Shown: piece by piece, positions 18,898 through 27,686 of the stretch
How positions within the stretch are numbered: the first letter of the stretch is position 1
Layout of the letters: every line of letters begins with the position of its first letter
Assembly (NCBI RefSeq): GCF_000306765.2
Contig: NC_017941.2
Location: forward strand, 2,170,001-2,234,000
Origin: Haloferax mediterranei ATCC 33500
GTDB lineage: Archaea > Halobacteriota > Halobacteria > Halobacteriales > Haloferacaceae
Direction of reading: 5' to 3'
Length of the DNA: 64,000 nt
Translations under genes and position numbers: made by a program
The notes under the pieces: generated by a model
What the model saw: only the letters and a program-made list of their open reading frames with translations
What the model was told of the DNA's origin: nothing
Databases searched by the model: none

Positions 18898-19374
18898 ATG
18901 AATTTCAAGCAACTCCTCGCTGACGACGACGCAGTCTCGCCGGTGATTGGAGTCATCCTGATGGTGGCTATCACCGTCATCCTCGCCGCCGTTATCGGGA
19001 CGTTCGTCCTCGGTCTCGGCGATCAGGTTGGAGACACGGCTCCGCAGGCGAGTTTCAGCTTCAGCTACAACCAGAGCGCTGACGACTACCTTAACATCAC
19101 CCACGAAAGCGGTGAATCTGTGAGCCCAAGCCAGCTCAATATCTCAACGAGTGTTACCATCAACGCGACAAGCGCGAAGAATGGGCTCACACCAGCACAG
19201 AGTCTTAGCTGGGAAGACCTCACTGACTCCAGTGCCGATGTAACTGCTGGGTCTACAGTGACAGTCTTCGGGAAAAGCGATACACTCCACGACAAAACCG
19301 TCCGCATCGTCTGGACCTCCGAAAGTGGCAGCAACTCCGCCACCCTCCAGAAGTGGTCCGGCCCCGACGCCTAA
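18898..19374 (+). CDS. Type IV pilin (PilA-like), copy 2
   Basis: 158 residues; the ATG abuts the stop of copy 1, so they are cotranscribed. Leader [11 protein letters not shown], then the same [21 protein letters not shown]-domain. The head differs and has NIT/NIS/NAT sequons that could be N-glycosylated. The C-terminus LQKWSGPDA is shared with copy 3. It is a paralog that probably mixes into the same pilus. Confidence 0.92.
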   Translation: MNFKQLLADDDAVSPVIGVILMVAITVILAAVIGTFVLGLGDQVGDTAPQASFSFSYNQSADDYLNITHESGESVSPSQLNISTSVTINATSAKNGLTPAQSLSWEDLTDSSADVTAGSTVTVFGKSDTLHDKTVRIVWTSESGSNSATLQKWSGPDA

Positions 19375-19478
19375 CCACGAACTAACCTTCACACCACTGT
19401 TTTCTTTGCACTCCTGAATCCCCGGTAGCTTTAGGTTCAAACAAACTGAATTTTCATTGTAACTGACATACCTCCCCA

Positions 19479-20003
19479 ATGAAATTCAAACAACTCCTCA
19501 CAGACGATAGTGCAGTCTCGCCAGTCATCGGGGTCATCCTGATGGTCGCGATTACCGTCATCCTCGCTGCCGTTATCGGCACGTTCGTGCTGGGACTCGG
19601 CCAGCAGACGGGGACGGCACCGCAAGCGAGCTTCGACTTCGACTACACCAACAATTCAGCAAACTCGGACGCGAGTGCAGATGGTGACGTCCTCGAGATT
19701 ACCCACGAGACCGGTGATAAAATACCTGCAGCGAGGCTCTCCGTCGTAATCGATGGTGCGAAAGACGGTGAAGGGAACGGTGCATCACTTGATTCTGGTG
19801 AGCCATCGATACCCGACCCGATGAGTGCCGGTAAGACGATAACAGTCGACGACGACTCGTTTTCCGGACTCGCAACTGGTTCGGGTGAAAACGGTGCAGG
19901 AGCAGACGTCAACCTCGCAAGCGCCACCGCCAGCGTTGTCTGGGAATCCGACTCCGGCGAGAACTCCGCGACACTCCAGAAGTGGAGCGGACCAGAGGCG
20001 TAA
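19479..20003 (+). CDS. Type IV pilin (PilA-like), copy 3
   Basis: 174 residues, 104 bp after copy 2 with an AT-richer gap that may carry its own promoter (TTTAGGTTCAAACAAACTG). Leader MKFKQLLTDDS plus the invariant hydrophobic domain. The head is longer and the C-terminus LQKWSGPEA is nearly the same as in copy 2. H-domains identical to the residue across the three copies, with diverged heads, indicate duplication followed by selection on the processed helix. Confidence 0.92.
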   Translation: MKFKQLLTDDSAVSPVIGVILMVAITVILAAVIGTFVLGLGQQTGTAPQASFDFDYTNNSANSDASADGDVLEITHETGDKIPAARLSVVIDGAKDGEGNGASLDSGEPSIPDPMSAGKTITVDDDSFSGLATGSGENGAGADVNLASATASVVWESDSGENSATLQKWSGPEA

Positions 20004-20058
20004 CGCGAACGTAGAATTCAGTCTTTTTTGAACGATACGACGAGTGGAAGCGACGGAT

Positions 20059-20247
20059 TCAGACCGGACGGCCGCCTTCGGACGTGCCGACCATCCACGT
20101 GCCGAGCGTGAGCGCAAGCGCACCGGGAACGAGTGCGACTGTCATCATCTGTTTGGCTGCCGGAAGCATTCCCGGCAGCATCCCAATCGTCCCGACAATC
20201 ATCAGCACCATCCCGAGCATGGCTTTGCGCGAACTGAGCAGTCCCAT
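20059..20247 (-). CDS. Small two-helix membrane protein
   Basis: 62 residues, MGLLSSRKAMLGMVLMIVG then a second helix (MMTVALVPGALALTLGTWMVG). Met-rich hydrophobic segments around a Pro-Gly-Met turn. No family recognised. It is convergent with the third pilin and downstream of the DUF1684 gene on the same strand, so possibly cotranscribed with it. Confidence 0.7.
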   Translation of the reverse strand: MGLLSSRKAMLGMVLMIVGTIGMLPGMLPAAKQMMTVALVPGALALTLGTWMVGTSEGGRPV

Positions 20248-20294
20248 ATCTACCGCTGCGGAAGCGTCCGATATGGAACTTGCGCTTTCGATTG

Positions 20295-20861
20295 CTACGC
20301 GGAGTCGTACGTCTGTTCACCCGCGGGAACGACCACGTCGAGCCAATTTTCTTCCGGTGGGAGCGGGCAATCGAACGTGTCCGTAAAGGCACAGAAGGGG
20401 TTGTACGCGAGATTGAAATCGACGACTACCTCGTCCAACTCGTCGAGTGGCGCGTCGGGCGTGAGTTCCATGTACCGGCCGCCGTTGTACGTCTGCTGCC
20501 CGGTGGTCTTGTCACGGAACGGAACGAACAGCGTCGGTGAGTTGTCGTGTTCCTGTCGGTAGGCACCGAGTTCGAGGTCGGTTCCGCGCAGTTCGAAGTG
20601 GAACGTCGCAACGCGGAGATACCGAACTTCACGGCCCGTAGAGGTGTCCATTACGACTGGTTCGGGGTCGTCGTGCGTCTCGACCGATGCGGTCACGCGG
20701 TAGTCTGGGTCCGGGTCGAAGTAGTCCAATCCGTCGAACGTGTCCCGCTCTTCTGGCGGAATGGGTGACTGCGGATGGGTGTCGAAAAATTCGTCTTTCT
20801 CCGTTCGCTTTGCCCGGAGTTCGGCGATGTATGCTTCGGAGTCGAACACGTCGTCGGTCAT
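20295..20861 (-). CDS. DUF1684 protein
   Basis: 188 residues, soluble and acidic. It shows the DUF1684 signature in order: SPIPPEERDTFDGLDYFDPD near the N-terminus, a beta-rich middle (YLRVATFHFELRG), then FVPFRDKTTGQQTYNGGRYMEL and VVDFNLAYNPFCAFTD with ENWLDVVVPAGEQTY. The family is common in bacteria and haloarchaea, has no firm biochemical role, and keeps a Cys in NPFCAF. Located between an aldo/keto reductase and a small membrane protein, all on the minus strand. Confidence 0.88.
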   Translation of the reverse strand: MTDDVFDSEAYIAELRAKRTEKDEFFDTHPQSPIPPEERDTFDGLDYFDPDPDYRVTASVETHDDPEPVVMDTSTGREVRYLRVATFHFELRGTDLELGAYRQEHDNSPTLFVPFRDKTTGQQTYNGGRYMELTPDAPLDELDEVVVDFNLAYNPFCAFTDTFDCPLPPEENWLDVVVPAGEQTYDSA

Positions 20862-20909
20862 GACCGGTGATACCCGCCGCCGACACCTACACCTGACGGT
20901 TCGGCGTGT

Positions 20910-21893
20910 TCACGCGGAGAGATGTTGTTTGGCGGCCGAAATGCGCTCGAATTGGTCGGCCGTGAGGTCGATGTTGGCGGCGACGATATCCTCTTTAAGC
21001 TGGTCGACTGTCCGCGCACCGATAATGGGGGCAGTGACCTGCGGGTGGTGCATGAGCCACGCGAGACTAACCTGTGCGGGCGAAGCGTCGACTTCGGTCG
21101 CGACAGTCTCGATAACTTCGAGTGCGTCGAAGTTGGCCGGAGTCAGATACGAATCGGCGAAGCGCTGGTCATTCGCAGCGCGAGAGTCCGCTGGTGGGCG
21201 CTCGCCGCGAGTGTACTTTCCGGTGAGAAATCCACCGGCTAGCGGCGACCACGGGATGAGACCGATGTCGTAGTCGGCGCACATGTCGAGATAGTTCCCT
21301 TCGACTTCGCGGTTGACCGCGTTGTACCGCGGCTGGGCGAGTCGGAACGGTTCGTAGCCGCGCTTGTCCGCGAGTTCGTTGGCCTTGACGACCTTCCAAG
21401 CGTTAGGTTCGAGCGTCGACGTTCCGAGATAGTTCACCTTTCCATCGCGGACGAACCCGTCGAGCGTCCGCATGAACTCCTCAACCGGCGTCTCGTCGTC
21501 CCAGCGGTGGATATAAAGCAGGTCGACGTAGTCGGTTCCGAGCCGGTCGAGAATGAGGTCAATCTGCCGACGGAGGTGTTTTCGGTTGAGTCCACATCCG
21601 TTTGCGTCCTCTCGAGTCGGCCAGAAAATCTTCGATGCGATAACGAAGTCCTCTCGGTCACGGTCCGAGAGCCAGTCTCCGATAAATGTCTCACTCGCCC
21701 CGTCGCCGTACATATCCGCAGTGTCGATGAAGTTCCCCCCAGAAGCGGCGTATGCATCGAGGAGTTCGTGTGCCCGGTCACCCCCGACCTCGACAACGCC
21801 CGCATCGTTCTGCCGACCGAACCGCCACGTTCCGAATGCAATCTCCGAAACTTTCGTCCCGGTTCGTCCCAGTGGAACCATCTCCAGCGACAT
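20910..21893 (-). CDS. Aldo/keto reductase
   Basis: 327 residues, normal for the family. A TIM-barrel NAD(P)H oxidoreductase. N-terminal LGRTGTKVSEIAFGTWRFG, catalytic DTADMYGDGASE (Asp and Tyr), DYVDLLYIHRWDDETPVEEF with the catalytic His, LIPWSPLAGGFLTGKY, and a C-terminal cofactor part (APIIGARTVDQL). The substrate cannot be predicted. It is 48 bp upstream of the DUF1684 gene on the same strand; a shared transcript is likely. Confidence 0.92.
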   Translation of the reverse strand: MSLEMVPLGRTGTKVSEIAFGTWRFGRQNDAGVVEVGGDRAHELLDAYAASGGNFIDTADMYGDGASETFIGDWLSDRDREDFVIASKIFWPTREDANGCGLNRKHLRRQIDLILDRLGTDYVDLLYIHRWDDETPVEEFMRTLDGFVRDGKVNYLGTSTLEPNAWKVVKANELADKRGYEPFRLAQPRYNAVNREVEGNYLDMCADYDIGLIPWSPLAGGFLTGKYTRGERPPADSRAANDQRFADSYLTPANFDALEVIETVATEVDASPAQVSLAWLMHHPQVTAPIIGARTVDQLKEDIVAANIDLTADQFERISAAKQHLSA

Positions 21894-21993
21894 ACGAAAT
21901 TCGACGGCCGGACCAGTGGTAAAGACCCCCGATTTGCGACTGTTAATCGTGGTACACCCGTTCTCGCGAGAGTCGGGTGTTGAGACGTAAATT

Positions 21994-22079
21994 GGAGGGA
22001 GGGAAAAGGGAAGGGTGGAAGAGGAGGGAAGAGGAAGGGAGGGATGGAAGAGGAGGGAAGAGGAAGGGAGGGCAGTGAG
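21994..22079 (+). repeat. Purine-only tract with a tandem 29-bp repeat
   Basis: Plus strand 21994-22071 is G/A with only two T interruptions. Two adjacent 29-bp units at 22016-22044 and 22045-22073 are identical except the last base; each starts TGGAAGAGGAGGGAAGAGGA. Such homopurine G-rich DNA can form triplex or G-quadruplex structures. It lies between two minus-strand genes, 22-120 bp from their ends. Confidence 0.85.
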
Positions 22080-22099
22080 AGAAACCGTAGCGGTGCAGA

Positions 22100-22366
22100 C
22101 TACGAGCGGGCGTAGTTGTGGCCGACGACGAGCGCGAGCGCATTGACTGCGACAAGCGCGACGAAGGCAGTCAGTTCACTTCCGGAGAGACCTCCCACCA
22201 GTAGTGGAAGATAGAGGAACGGAAGCGCGACGGCAACCCAGAACCCGATAAAACGAACTGGAATAGCGATGAGTCTGAGCCCGGTGGTGAGTTGCTGTTC
22301 GTCCGTGACCCTCTCCCGAAGTTTGGAGAGGCGTTCGCGGGGGACCGTAGACGAGGAGTTCGACAT
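22100..22366 (-). CDS. Small two-helix membrane protein
   Basis: 88 residues. A charged, probably helical N-terminus (RERLSKLRERVTDEQQ) is followed by two hydrophobic helices (about residues 32-56 and 62-83) and a short basic end (GHNYARS). Good Haloferax codon use supports a real gene. No family recognised; its terminator region is the purine tract. Confidence 0.7.
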   Translation of the reverse strand: MSNSSSTVPRERLSKLRERVTDEQQLTTGLRLIAIPVRFIGFWVAVALPFLYLPLLVGGLSGSELTAFVALVAVNALALVVGHNYARS

Positions 22367-22783
22367 CGTTGGGGGACACCTACAACTACTGTATAGACAC
22401 GTGGGGTCATAATTACGTGCGAGGATTCGATTCGTTTCATTCTCATTTACCTGTTACAATCTGCTAAACGAGAACATTCACAAATAGCTTAGAAGTAAGC
22501 TAATACTTTACAAGCGTCTCTAACTTTTTTATTCATGATAACAATATGAGTTATTGAATAGTCACAGAACCCTGACTAACGTACGACGTCTCGGTGAGTA
22601 GCCGAGAGCCAGTCGAGGCCACGTTGAGCATTGGTGTAGTTGTCTATATGAGCGATTTATGATAGTTATAGCACCGTCGGGCTGTCGGGACAGTCTAGGA
22701 TATTGACGTCGGTGGGTCGACACCAACCGAGTCAGTACCGACAGTCCCGTAGCGATTTATTCGCCGAGAACGACTGTCGAACG
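22367..22783. other. AT-rich intergenic region
   Basis: No gene seen. AT content is unusually high from about 22440 to 22560. It contains a perfect inverted repeat TAGCTTA-GAAG-TAAGCTA at 22485-22502. It separates two divergent genes and presumably holds both promoters. Confidence 0.55.
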
Positions 22784-23065
22784 ATGGCTGACCTCAATCG
22801 TGTCGCAAAGCGCATGTACAACATCCATCCGAACACCATGCACCTCGTCGTCGGCGAGGAACTCGACGGAACGTTCACACTGGAGAGCGCCGAGTTCTTC
22901 CAGACCGAGTTTCAGGCGGAAGGAAGAAGGGAGGGTGACGACGCAGTGTATCGGTTCGCGACCACTGACGACAACGATGCCGTCATCGTCGGACGACAGC
23001 AACCGGGTGAAGACGGGTGGACGATGATCGGTGAAGTCGTCTCCGTCGAACGGCTCGACGAGTAG
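22784..23065 (+). CDS. Conserved-looking small hypothetical protein
   Basis: 93 residues from ATG 22784 (MADLNRVAKRMYNIHPNTMH); the upstream in-frame extension is basic and unlike a haloarchaeal protein. No membrane segment; predicted beta-rich with alternating hydrophobics (HLVVGEELDGTFTLESAEFF ... WTMIGEVVSVERLDE). Acidic like its neighbours. Function unknown. It is convergent with the EamA gene, 4 bp apart. Confidence 0.75.
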   Translation: MADLNRVAKRMYNIHPNTMHLVVGEELDGTFTLESAEFFQTEFQAEGRREGDDAVYRFATTDDNDAVIVGRQQPGEDGWTMIGEVVSVERLDE

Positions 23066-23069
23066 GCAG

Positions 23070-24005
23070 TCAGTCGGTCGTTCTGGCTTCGTTGCCGAGT
23101 CGATACCGGAGCTCGCTCTGAATCGCCCTGCGTTTTAACAGGATAAACCCGATAAAGATGAGACCGAATCCACCCACTGTGGCAGAAGTCGGTACTTCGT
23201 TCAAGAATACCCAGCCAGACAACGCCGCGAAGACGGGTGCGACGTAGGAGACGAGATTAATCTCAATCGGGCCGAGACGGGCGAGCAGGTCGAAGTAGAT
23301 GAGAAAGCCGAGCGCACTCGCCGCGAGCGACAGGTACGCGAGCGCGACAATGGATTCCGTATTGAGAACCACGTCGGCGAACGACTCGTTGAGACCGACA
23401 GAGACGACGTGCATCAGCAGCGCCCCACCGAGCATCGACCACGCCTCCATCGTTTCTATCGGCATGTCGGAATCGACGCGTCGAGTGAGAACCGACCCAA
23501 GAGCGAACGCCGCTGCCGCCCCGAAGATGAGGAGTTTCGCAACGGTTCCGCCAGCCAGTAGATTACTCGGGTCGAGTTCGGAGAGGACGGCAACGCCGAC
23601 GAGTCCGAGGAGGAGACCGACAATTCCGAGCGGCGTCAATCGCTCACTCGGAAGCAGTAGTCGTGCGAAACCGCTCGTGAGAACCGGGCTGAGACTCACA
23701 ATAACGGCGGCAGCGGCACTGGTAACTGCCGGGTCAGTCTCACCGATAAACAGGAGGGCGTGATAGCTCGCGATGAGGAAGACGGCTCCAATAGCGATTT
23801 CCGTCCACTCTGCTCGACCGCGTGGAAGCGGCGAGTCGGTCGCGTAGAACGCATACCCGAGCATTATCACTCCTGCAACGTCGTAGCGCAGAGCGGCAAA
23901 GAGAACCGGAGGGAAGAATTCCAGTCCGGCTTTGATTGCCATGAACGCGGACCCCCAGACAGCGGCGAGGACGACGAATAATCCGAGATTGCGATACCGT
24001 GTCAC
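23070..24005 (-). CDS. EamA/DMT-family membrane transporter
   Basis: 311 residues from a GTG at 24005. Ten predicted helices in two EamA repeats: the first starts LGLFVVLAAVWGSAFMAIKAG and the second near LLIFGAAAAFALGSVLTRRV. It belongs to the drug/metabolite exporter superfamily (RhaT/YdcZ-like); substrates may be amino acids or metabolites, which sequence alone cannot settle. The C-terminus is cytoplasmic and basic (LLKRRAIQSELRYR). It lies downstream of the peptide ABC operon but 108 bp away, so it may be transcribed separately. Confidence 0.9.
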   Translation of the reverse strand: MTRYRNLGLFVVLAAVWGSAFMAIKAGLEFFPPVLFAALRYDVAGVIMLGYAFYATDSPLPRGRAEWTEIAIGAVFLIASYHALLFIGETDPAVTSAAAAVIVSLSPVLTSGFARLLLPSERLTPLGIVGLLLGLVGVAVLSELDPSNLLAGGTVAKLLIFGAAAAFALGSVLTRRVDSDMPIETMEAWSMLGGALLMHVVSVGLNESFADVVLNTESIVALAYLSLAASALGFLIYFDLLARLGPIEINLVSYVAPVFAALSGWVFLNEVPTSATVGGFGLIFIGFILLKRRAIQSELRYRLGNEARTTD

Positions 24006-24113
24006 AGCGATGATGTGCTCGGTGGGTGCCTGAACGTTTCGTTACGGGGTGATTTCGCCGGTGGGCGAAAGCGGCCATCCAGGTTATGTAGTCGTCTGCG
24101 GCGGGACAGAAGC

Positions 24114-25445
24114 TCAGTCGTCTGCTTCCGCGGGAGTATTGGCGTTCGTCTCGGTAACCGTCACCTCGGGTGACCCCTCGTAAAGGTGGCACGCTGCGGG
24201 GTGGGGAACGTCCCCAACGGCAGGGCGGTGTGTTTCACACCGACTCTCGAATCGATCTCGAAGCGTCTCGCGTGCACGTTCGAAATCGCCCTCTGTGAGG
24301 TGGCTGAGCGCCGTGTCGACGACGCCCGCAACCTCACCGTGGAGTTCGACGGCGACGTGTCGCGACCGTGCCTCCTCGATGAACGCCTCTGTATCGACTC
24401 GCTCGGGGTCGGCGGCCTCCCAGATATGGTCCGGGTTGACATCACCGACAGCGAGAGCGTCTCGGAGGTCCATCACGGCGCGGTACGTCTCTTGGTCGAT
24501 ATCGAGGTCGTCCGGCGGGATGACCTGCGGACACCGCGTCCGGAACCGGCACCCTGACGGGGGGTTCCGGGGAGATGGAACATCTCCCGAAAGCGCCTCG
24601 ACGCGGCGGCCGTGTTCGTCGGTCGACGGTCGTGGAACGCTTTCCAAGAGCGCTTTCGTGTAGGGATGTTTCGGTGATTCGAACAGGTCAGCTGTGGGTC
24701 CGAGTTCGACGATATTTCCGAGGTACATCACCGCGACACGGTCGCAGATGTGTCTGACCACAGAGAGGTCGTGTGCGATGAACAGATAGGTGAGTCCGAA
24801 CTCGTCTTGCAGGTCGTCGAGCAGGTTCAACACCTGTGCTTGGACGGATACGTCGAGCGCCGAGACGGGTTCGTCGAGGACGATGAAGTCCGGTTCGAGC
24901 GCCAGCGCCCGGGCGATACCGATACGTTGGCGCTGGCCGCCGGAGAACTCGTGTGGATACCGGTCGAGTTGGTTCGCGGAGAGACCGACCCGTTCCAGCA
25001 ACTCACCGGCTTTGTCGCGACGCCACTCCCGTTTCGAGGCGTCGCCGGAGTCGTCCGGAATGCCGTGAATCTTCAGCGGTTCGGCGACGATATCACCGAT
25101 TGTCATCCGCGGGTCGAGACTCGAAAACGGGTCCTGAAAGACGATTTGTGCCTCCTTGCGGAACGCTTTGAGGTCGTCGTCACCCATCTCGAAGACGTTC
25201 TGCCCGTCGAACCGGACCGACCCACCGGTCGCCTCGCGCAGTCGAAGCAGCGTCTCACCGGTCGTGGACTTTCCACACCCGGATTCGCCGACGAGTCCGA
25301 GCGTCTCGCCGCGTTCAATCTCGAATGAAATTCCGTCGACCGCTTTGACGCTCTGTTGGCCCCGTCCGAGGAGGCTATCGATGAGCGTGTCCTGTTCGAA
25401 ATAGTACTTCTGGAGGTCGCGGACCGCCAAGAGCGAGTTAGTCAT
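24114..25445 (-). CDS. Peptide ABC transporter ATPase (DppF/OppF type)
   Basis: 443 residues. Walker [11 protein letters not shown]-loop [15 protein letters not shown], signature [16 protein letters not shown], Walker [13 protein letters not shown] and switch His in IAHDLSVV. The C-terminal oligopeptide-ABC domain begins normally ([14 protein letters not shown] ... CRFRTRCPQ), but its Cys cluster is split: about 100 extra acidic residues sit between CRFRTRCPQ and [20 protein letters not shown]. That makes it about 100 residues longer than usual. It overlaps the preceding ATPase gene by 8 bp and is the last gene of the operon. Confidence 0.95.
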   Translation of the reverse strand: MTNSLLAVRDLQKYYFEQDTLIDSLLGRGQQSVKAVDGISFEIERGETLGLVGESGCGKSTTGETLLRLREATGGSVRFDGQNVFEMGDDDLKAFRKEAQIVFQDPFSSLDPRMTIGDIVAEPLKIHGIPDDSGDASKREWRRDKAGELLERVGLSANQLDRYPHEFSGGQRQRIGIARALALEPDFIVLDEPVSALDVSVQAQVLNLLDDLQDEFGLTYLFIAHDLSVVRHICDRVAVMYLGNIVELGPTADLFESPKHPYTKALLESVPRPSTDEHGRRVEALSGDVPSPRNPPSGCRFRTRCPQVIPPDDLDIDQETYRAVMDLRDALAVGDVNPDHIWEAADPERVDTEAFIEEARSRHVAVELHGEVAGVVDTALSHLTEGDFERARETLRDRFESRCETHRPAVGDVPHPAACHLYEGSPEVTVTETNANTPAEADD

Positions 25446-26604
25446 CGGCTACTTCCTCCGGTTCGATAGATTCGGTTGGGTCGTACTCCTGTTCGACGAG
25501 GACACAGCGAGCGCTGTGGCGTCCATCGACTTCGTACTCCGGAATGCGGGTCAGACAGTCAGACATAGCTTTGGGACATCGGTCGGCGAAGAAACACGCG
25601 TTCGGCATCTCCGAGTCGATGAGACTCGGAACGTTCCCCGAGATGGGTTCGAGACGGGCGGCGGGGTCGTCAACGTCCGGTATCGACCCGAGTAATCCTT
25701 GCGTGTAGGGGTGGACGGGGTTATCGAAAATATCCGCGAGCGACCCCCGCTCGACGACTTCACCGGCGTACATGACGCCGACGCGGTCGCACATCCGAGC
25801 GATAACGCCCAGGTCGTGAGTAATCATCAGGATGCTCATCCCCTCTTTTTCCTGCAGGTCGCGGAGCAGGTTGAGAATCTGCGCTTGGATGGTCACGTCG
25901 AGCGCCGTCGTCGGTTCGTCGGCGACGAGGATGTCGGGTTCGCCCGCGAGCGCCTGTGCAATCATCGCACGCTGAAGCATCCCGCCGGAGAACTGGTGCG
26001 GATACTCGTTTGCGCGGTCTTCCGGGTCGGGGATACCGACTTGGTCCAGCAACTCGACCGCTCTCTCCATGCTTTCGTCGGAGACGTACTCCCGCGAGGG
26101 GACGAGTGTGTCCACGATGAGCGAACCGAGACCGTACCCCTGCGTCCGAGAGCGCGTACTCCGTGGGTTCGAGCGGGCGCGGCGCTGTACCTCGACCGCC
26201 TCGGCAATCTGCTCGCCGACGGTGATAGAGGGGTTGAAACTACTCATCGGGTCCTGAAACACCATGCTGAACGAGGGGCCGCGGAGCGACCGACGGACGC
26301 CTTCCGAGAGTTGTCGGATATCAACGAGGTCGCCGTCGACGGCTTGCGGTTTCGACCCGCGGAACTCGTCGGCGAGGTCGGCGTTGCGGTACCAGACCTC
26401 GCCGCTGGTCACGCGACCGGGCGACTCGATGAGGTCGATAACCGACAGTGCGGTGACCGACTTTCCGGACCCCGACTCACCGACGATACCGAATATCTCG
26501 CCGTCCTCGATATCGAACGAGACGTTCTCGACGGCGTTGACCTGTCCCTCTTCGGTGAAAAACCGAGTACTGAGACCACGGACTTCGAGAATCTTGTCCG
26601 CCAT
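25438..26604 (-). CDS. Peptide ABC transporter ATPase (DppD/OppD type)
   Basis: 388 residues. Walker [17 protein letters not shown]-loop [17 protein letters not shown], signature [17 protein letters not shown], Walker [13 protein letters not shown], switch His in [12 protein letters not shown], and the C-terminal peptide-transporter Cys motif ([21 protein letters not shown]). It pairs with the downstream DppF-type ATPase to power the two permeases. It starts 1 bp after the permease stop on the minus strand. Confidence 0.96.
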   Translation of the reverse strand: MADKILEVRGLSTRFFTEEGQVNAVENVSFDIEDGEIFGIVGESGSGKSVTALSVIDLIESPGRVTSGEVWYRNADLADEFRGSKPQAVDGDLVDIRQLSEGVRRSLRGPSFSMVFQDPMSSFNPSITVGEQIAEAVEVQRRARSNPRSTRSRTQGYGLGSLIVDTLVPSREYVSDESMERAVELLDQVGIPDPEDRANEYPHQFSGGMLQRAMIAQALAGEPDILVADEPTTALDVTIQAQILNLLRDLQEKEGMSILMITHDLGVIARMCDRVGVMYAGEVVERGSLADIFDNPVHPYTQGLLGSIPDVDDPAARLEPISGNVPSLIDSEMPNACFFADRCPKAMSDCLTRIPEYEVDGRHSARCVLVEQEYDPTESIEPEEVADD

Positions 26605-26605
26605 C

Positions 26606-27670
26606 TTAGACGCCTCCCTCGCCCTCGATACCCGGGTCGAGCGCGTCTCTGAGCCAGTCGCCGACGAGGTTTAGCCCGATGACCGTCACCACGATAGCGA
26701 GACCGGGCATCGTCGAAATCCACCACGCGGTCGATTGGTACTGCCGACCGAGGGCGATATCGAAGCCCCACGACACGTCGGCCCCGGAGAACCCGAGGAA
26801 CGACAGCGCGGATTCGAGGAGGATGATGGCGGCCACCTGAATCGTCGCCAAGACGAGGATGGGTGTGATTGCGTTGGGGAGGACGTGCCGAAGCATCGTC
26901 CGCCCATCACTCGCGCCGAGAGCGTGTGCGGCTTTCACGTACTCTTCCTCGCGAATAGAGAGTGCTTCACCGCGCGCGACGCGGGCGAACCAGACCCAGT
27001 TGACGAGGGCGACCACGACGATGACCGTCCCCGGAAGCACGGCAGTTTCCGGCATCCCAGTCGGGAGACCGACAGCGGAACGGAACGCCGGGGCGAGCCC
27101 AGTCACGACGAACGGGTCGGGGATGGGCGCTTGTGCTTGTCCCCAGACGCCGACGAGGGCGATAGCGAGGACGAGAGAGGGGAACGCGAGCATGATGTCG
27201 GCGCTCCGCATCAGCAGGTCGTCGACGCGTCCGCGGTAGAACCCCGCCGACAACCCGACGAGGACACCGATGAGTGCAGCGAGCGACGTTCCGAACAGGC
27301 CGACGAGGATGGACGTTCTCGCGCCGTAAATGAGACGAGAGAGGATGTCTCTCCCGTTTCCGTCGGTCCCGAGCGGATGGGCGAGCGTCGCGTTCGTGTA
27401 GACAGTTCGCGTCTCGGTGACGACTTCGCCGTTTTCGATGACGACGCTCCCGTTTTCCATCTTCGTGACTTCCTTCGTCTCTTTAGTGCTGAAGCCAATC
27501 GGCGGCTGGCGCGCGTTGTCGAGGTCTTGTTTAGACGGACTGTACGGCGAGACAAACGGCGCGAAGATCGCCATCGCGACCATGAAGACGACGACGACGA
27601 TACCAATCTTCGCGAGAAGACTTCGCTGGAGTTCCCGGCGAAGGTTTCTGCGTGTGCGTTCCGATATCAT
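26606..27670 (-). CDS. Peptide ABC transporter permease (DppC type)
   Basis: 354 residues. N-terminal helix (IGIVVVVFMVAMAIFAPFVSPYSP), an extracytoplasmic insert typical of DppC, then a five-helix core with GVLVGLSAGFYRGRVDDLLMR and the EAA loop EYVKAAHALGASDGRTMLRHVLPNA (quoted in part). The lipobilayer part ends near LESALSFLGFSG and a final helix. Cytoplasmic basic tail. The insert (about residues 55-85) is longer than in Escherichia coli DppC, common in haloarchaea. Confidence 0.95.
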   Translation of the reverse strand: MISERTRRNLRRELQRSLLAKIGIVVVVFMVAMAIFAPFVSPYSPSKQDLDNARQPPIGFSTKETKEVTKMENGSVVIENGEVVTETRTVYTNATLAHPLGTDGNGRDILSRLIYGARTSILVGLFGTSLAALIGVLVGLSAGFYRGRVDDLLMRSADIMLAFPSLVLAIALVGVWGQAQAPIPDPFVVTGLAPAFRSAVGLPTGMPETAVLPGTVIVVVALVNWVWFARVARGEALSIREEEYVKAAHALGASDGRTMLRHVLPNAITPILVLATIQVAAIILLESALSFLGFSGADVSWGFDIALGRQYQSTAWWISTMPGLAIVVTVIGLNLVGDWLRDALDPGIEGEGGV

Positions 27671-27686
27671 CGATTAACCTGGAGAT

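Noticed and set aside
21994-22079. Possible CRISPR array
   Set aside because: The repeats abut without spacers and are low-complexity purine DNA; no cas genes nearby.
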